Source: an uncultured Acidobacteriota bacterium | Lineage (GTDB): Bacteria; Acidobacteriota; Blastocatellia; Pyrinomonadales; Pyrinomonadaceae | Direction of reading: 5' to 3' | NCBI GenBank assembly: GCA_937859595.1 | Contig: CALMAH010000008.1 | Location: forward strand, 1 to 64,000 | DNA: 64,000 bases | Shown here: positions 61,082 through 64,000 of the stretch, in pieces | How the letters are laid out: every line of letters starts with the position of its first letter | How positions within the stretch are numbered: the stretch's first letter is position 1 | The notes under the pieces: model-generated | What the model saw: only the letters and a program-made list of their open reading frames with translations | What the model was told of the DNA's origin: nothing | Database searches by the model: none | Position numbers and translations under genes: made by a program

Positions 61082-61540
61082 TCAATTTGGTTTCTTCGAT
61101 ATATATAACGTCTTTTCGATCTCTGCATGGACAACGCCCTCTCGACTTTTTAACTCGAGTCGGTAGATCCGATCAACTGACTTAGCTGTTTCGGCCGAAT
61201 TTTTTATTTCTGCGACCTCATCCGCGGTCAGTTCGAACCTAACAAAGAGCGTTTCCTTTCCCGGTTTTCTGAACCTGATCTTTGCCGCTTTGTCCCAGAC
61301 GGTATATCCGGGCCCGAGGATGTGCATAAGCATCAGCATATAGATCGGGTCAACAGCTCCGTAGATGCTGCCCCCGTATATCGTTCCGACATAGTTCCGC
61401 GTCCGCCAATTGAGCGGCAGCTTTACGCGGACCTCGTGCCAATCGTCGGCGATGTATGTTACGCGGCCGCCTGTTCCCCGATAGGCAGGGAACAAGTTAA
61501 ACCCCCAGCGAAACAATCGGCTTTTGAGGCTTTCGGGCAT
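61082..61540 (-). CDS. DUF4442 hotdog-fold thioesterase-like protein
   Basis: 152 residues with the single hotdog fold of the DUF4442 branch of the PaaI/thioesterase superfamily. The motif NYVGTIYGGSIYGAVDPIYMLML (about 48-70) contains the central helix. Hotdog proteins hydrolyse or bind acyl-CoA, so an acyl-CoA-related role beside beta-oxidation genes is plausible. No catalytic Asp or Glu can be assigned safely. The gap to the DinB gene is 12 bases. Confidence 0.75.
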   Translation of the reverse strand: MPESLKSRLFRWGFNLFPAYRGTGGRVTYIADDWHEVRVKLPLNWRTRNYVGTIYGGSIYGAVDPIYMLMLMHILGPGYTVWDKAAKIRFRKPGKETLFVRFELTADEVAEIKNSAETAKSVDRIYRLELKSREGVVHAEIEKTLYISKKPN

Positions 61541-61552
61541 TTTGTCAAAGAT

Positions 61553-62104
61553 CTATCTTGGAAATTCGTTCATTAAAAACACCCTGTCCGCCTGGCGAAT
61601 ATGTCGGTGCTGATGGCCTGTAACAATGTTATATGCGTCGCCGAGCGAGTAGGTAACGAGGCCCATGAAGGACGAGGTCAGGATCGTCTTGTCCCAATCG
61701 GCGTTCTCGGTCGAGCGGACCGTCTCCTTCATCTCGTCCTGGCTTTTGGCAAATCTCTCGACAACATCCGCGTCGATATCGCTTGGCGGCACAAAACGGC
61801 CCGTGGTCTTCACTTTCTTTTGGTCCTTTGGCATTATGTTCGTCAAAAACCTGCCGAAAAAGCCACTAAAAGGCGACCAACGCTCCCACGCGCTCGGGCT
61901 GCGAGAGCCATTCGCGACGGCCTTGAAGTCTTCGGAGTAGATCTCATTCGTCTTTATCAAATGGTCGATGCACTGGCCAATGCTCCAGCTATCGGCAGCA
62001 GGCTTCCAATTGAGCTGTTCACTCGATAGCCCGCCAAATTTTTGATGAACATCAGCCGTTATCGAATCCAATTCGGAAATGACCTTGGCTACATCTTTTG
62101 CCAT
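61553..62104 (-). CDS. DinB-family protein
   Basis: 183 residues from ATG 62104, preceded by GGAGGAG. Four-helix DinB/YfiT-like fold. The three metal-ligand histidines are recognisable in QCIDHLIKTNE and TGHQHRHIRQADRV. DinB-like proteins bind a divalent metal, and several act as thiol-dependent transferases (for example with bacillithiol or mycothiol); the real substrate is unknown. It sits directly downstream of the FadN-type gene (24-base gap), so it is expressed with the fad locus. Confidence 0.85.
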   Translation of the reverse strand: MAKDVAKVISELDSITADVHQKFGGLSSEQLNWKPAADSWSIGQCIDHLIKTNEIYSEDFKAVANGSRSPSAWERWSPFSGFFGRFLTNIMPKDQKKVKTTGRFVPPSDIDADVVERFAKSQDEMKETVRSTENADWDKTILTSSFMGLVTYSLGDAYNIVTGHQHRHIRQADRVFLMNEFPR

Positions 62105-62128
62105 TTGCTCCTCCACCAAAGTCCTGGC

Positions 62129-64000
62129 CTAATTTCTCAACGGCTTGCCCGTTTTTAGCATTGCCGCGATGCGTTCCTGGGTCTTTCTTTCGCCGCAGAG
62201 CGAAATGAACGCCTCACGCTCAAGATCGAGAAGGTATTGTTCGCTTACAAAGGCGGTGTGATTCATATTGCCGCCGGTCATGATATTGGCCAGCTTTTTA
62301 CCAATGAGTTCATCGTGATCGGAAATGTAACCACCGCGTTTCATCATATGCAGGGCAAGTTTCATCGCTGCCTGGCCCGATTCGCCCATGACCATTATGT
62401 CCTCGCGCGGGACAGGCGGGACAAAGCCCGAAGCATCGAGATTCAGCACTTCCTGCTTTGCATCCGTGATCAGCCAGTCGCCGTTCATCGAGATGGAATC
62501 GACGTCACGGAAAAATCCCCAGTCTCGAGCTTCCTGAGCCGAGGTCGCAACCTTGCCCATGCCGATCATTTCGAATGTCTTTTTCAGATAAACCAGCGGG
62601 TCGGCATCAGGAACTTTTTGTGCCGCGTCCATCGAACGCATCGTCATTTCTTTTGTGCCGCCACCGGCGGGTATGACGCCGACGCCAACTTCAACGAGCC
62701 CGATATAAGTTTCAGCAGCCGCACGGACGCGGTTGCCGTGGATGGCGATCTCGCAGCCGCCTCCGAGCGTGAGGCCGTACGGAGCTGTGACGACCGGCTT
62801 GGAGGAGTAACGCATACGCATAACGGCCTTTTGCAGCGCGGCGACCATCATATTTATGTCGTCCCACTCCTCTTCCTGGGCCGCCAGCAGGAGCATCATT
62901 ATATTTGCACCGGCCGAAAAATTGCCCCCCTGATTGCCTACTACCAAGCCCTTGAAGTTCTTCTCAACTTCGTCGAGTGCGAAGTTGATCATCTGAACTG
63001 TATCGCCGCCGATGGAGTTCATCTTTGAGTGAAACTCGAGGCAGGCGACGCCGTCGCCGAGATCGATCAGCGAGGCGCCGGGATTTGATTTGATGACGCC
63101 GGTGCGTTCCTTTACGGATCGGAGCAGCGTTACACCGGGGCGCTCGGGCAACGGCTTGTATTCGCCGGCGACAAGATCGTAGAACGACTCATTGCCGTCC
63201 TCATTTTTGTAGAACGACTCGGCACCGGAGGCGAGCATCTTTTCGATACTCTCCGGGATCGGCTGCCCCTCGGAGCGCATCCGCTCGACCGACTTCACCA
63301 ATCCGACGGCATCCCACGTTTCAAACACACCGATCTCCCAGCCAAAGCCCCACTTGATGGCGTTGTCGATCTCGACGATCGTGTCTGCGATCTCCGGTAT
63401 TCGATTGGCGGAGTAGCGAAACGTCCTTGACATCGTTTTCCAAAGGAATTCGCCAACGCGGTCTTCGCCCCAGACAAGCATCTTTATCCGCTTGTTCATA
63501 TCCTCGACGCCTTTTGCGGCTTCAAGTGATGAGAACTTGGTTTTTTCCTGAGGCTTGTAATCGAAGGTATTCAGATCGAGTTCAAGGATGGCGGTCTTCC
63601 CGTTTGCGTCCTTGGTCTTTTTGTAGAAACCGCCCTTGGTCTTGTCGCCGAGCAGTTTCTTTTCGAGCATCTTTTCGATGACATCGGGCAGCTTGAAAAC
63701 GTCGCGATCCTCATCGTCCGGGACCGCCGGGTAAAGATTCTTGTTGACGTGGGCCAGTACGTCAAGCCCGACGAGGTCCGCCGTTCTGAAGGTCGCAGAC
63801 TTTGCATGGCCGATCGCCTTACCGGTCATCTGGTCGATCTCGGTCGGCGTAAAGCCCATTTCGAGCATTTCGTGAACGGTCGCCATCATCGCAAATGTAC
63901 CGATGCGGTTTGCGATAAAGTTAGGGCGATCCTTGGCCGGCACAACCCCCTTTCCAAGCCTTCTATCGAGAAACCCGGAAAGCTTGCATGCCATTTCCCC
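62129..64000 (-). CDS. fadN: 3-hydroxyacyl-CoA dehydrogenase/enoyl-CoA hydratase (FadN-type), partial
   Basis: The 5' end lies beyond the window edge; 623 codons are visible, while family members have about 790-810 residues. The visible part begins late in the NAD-binding domain (DRPNFIANRIGTF) and includes the C-terminal 3-hydroxyacyl-CoA dehydrogenase domains (about 20-300). The enoyl-CoA hydratase crotonase domain (about 310-500) has NQGGNFSAGANIMML and PYGLTLGGGCEIAIHGNRV motifs. Order dehydrogenase then hydratase is that of FadN, not FadB. It hydrates and then oxidises enoyl-CoA in beta-oxidation. The thiolase and acyl-CoA dehydrogenase genes downstream complete the fadNAE set. Confidence 0.92.
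   Translation of the reverse strand, partial: GEMACKLSGFLDRRLGKGVVPAKDRPNFIANRIGTFAMMATVHEMLEMGFTPTEIDQMTGKAIGHAKSATFRTADLVGLDVLAHVNKNLYPAVPDDEDRDVFKLPDVIEKMLEKKLLGDKTKGGFYKKTKDANGKTAILELDLNTFDYKPQEKTKFSSLEAAKGVEDMNKRIKMLVWGEDRVGEFLWKTMSRTFRYSANRIPEIADTIVEIDNAIKWGFGWEIGVFETWDAVGLVKSVERMRSEGQPIPESIEKMLASGAESFYKNEDGNESFYDLVAGEYKPLPERPGVTLLRSVKERTGVIKSNPGASLIDLGDGVACLEFHSKMNSIGGDTVQMINFALDEVEKNFKGLVVGNQGGNFSAGANIMMLLLAAQEEEWDDINMMVAALQKAVMRMRYSSKPVVTAPYGLTLGGGCEIAIHGNRVRAAAETYIGLVEVGVGVIPAGGGTKEMTMRSMDAAQKVPDADPLVYLKKTFEMIGMGKVATSAQEARDWGFFRDVDSISMNGDWLITDAKQEVLNLDASGFVPPVPREDIMVMGESGQAAMKLALHMMKRGGYISDHDELIGKKLANIMTGGNMNHTAFVSEQYLLDLEREAFISLCGERKTQERIAAMLKTGKPLRN

Overview
The window looks like chromosome of a Gram-negative bacterium of the Acidobacteriota, probably a Blastocatellia/Pyrinomonadaceae-type organism. 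This is inferred from family content, not from a marker gene. A Kdo transferase points to LPS. A 1266-residue outer-membrane receptor with a carboxypeptidase-like N-terminal domain, a propeller-type sensor kinase with a LuxR-type regulator, DUF4349/DUF4350/DUF4129 membrane proteins and many small lipoproteins fit that phylum. Composition is moderately GC-rich by eye. A few AT-richer islands (about 34, 42 and 58 kb) carry unrecognised genes. I saw no rRNA, tRNA, CRISPR array, transposase or phage gene.

Layout. 0-9 kb: DUF4349 lipoprotein, a GT1-type glycosyltransferase, MgtE, an exported PEP-synthase-like protein, and a slipin/NfeD pair on the minus strand. 9-18.5 kb (plus): TPR lipoprotein, elongation factor P, Kdo transferase plus GT2 glycosyltransferase, LCAT-like lipase, then atpZ-atpI-atpB and atpE of the F-type ATP synthase without the other subunits, and a membrane-anchored pseudokinase. 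18.5-31 kb (minus): an operon of GDPD-type membrane protein, DUF4129, DUF4350, TSUP permease and MoxR ATPase; a TPR protein; the large TonB-dependent receptor; and an NtrC-type sigma-54 activator, with a sigma-54-like promoter between the last two. 31-41.7 kb: methyltransferase, SppA, several orphans, DUF481 protein, Bcp peroxiredoxin, a rhodanese-like lipoprotein gene with an in-frame UGA, nucleotide-sugar dehydrogenase, and a UbiA-type prenyltransferase.

41.7-54.4 kb is the most accessory-looking part. It holds DUF72, a BchI/MoxR-like ATPase, a cupin, a two-component system, and a run of exported or lipid-anchored proteins of unknown function. These include two tandem cysteine-rich paralogous lipoproteins. 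Two small exported genes, at 41.8 and 49.7 kb, are each split by a +1 shift. 54.6-64 kb (minus) is a fatty-acid beta-oxidation locus of the fadN-fadA-fadE type. The multifunctional enzyme runs off the right edge and is separated from thiolase and acyl-CoA dehydrogenase by nine small genes.

The most interesting signal is at 37555-38028. An obvious rhodanese-like lipoprotein is interrupted by a single TGA exactly in its active-site loop (Cys-Ser-TGA-Pro). It continues in frame for 44 codons of clean rhodanese sequence to a TAG. Immediately after the TGA lies a hairpin with a GGU apical loop placed like a bacterial SECIS element. I read it as a probable selenoprotein that a conventional gene call would truncate. 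Other notable points are an elongation factor P with Asn instead of Lys/Arg at the functional loop tip, the pseudokinase, and an ATP-grasp dikinase-like protein with a signal peptide.
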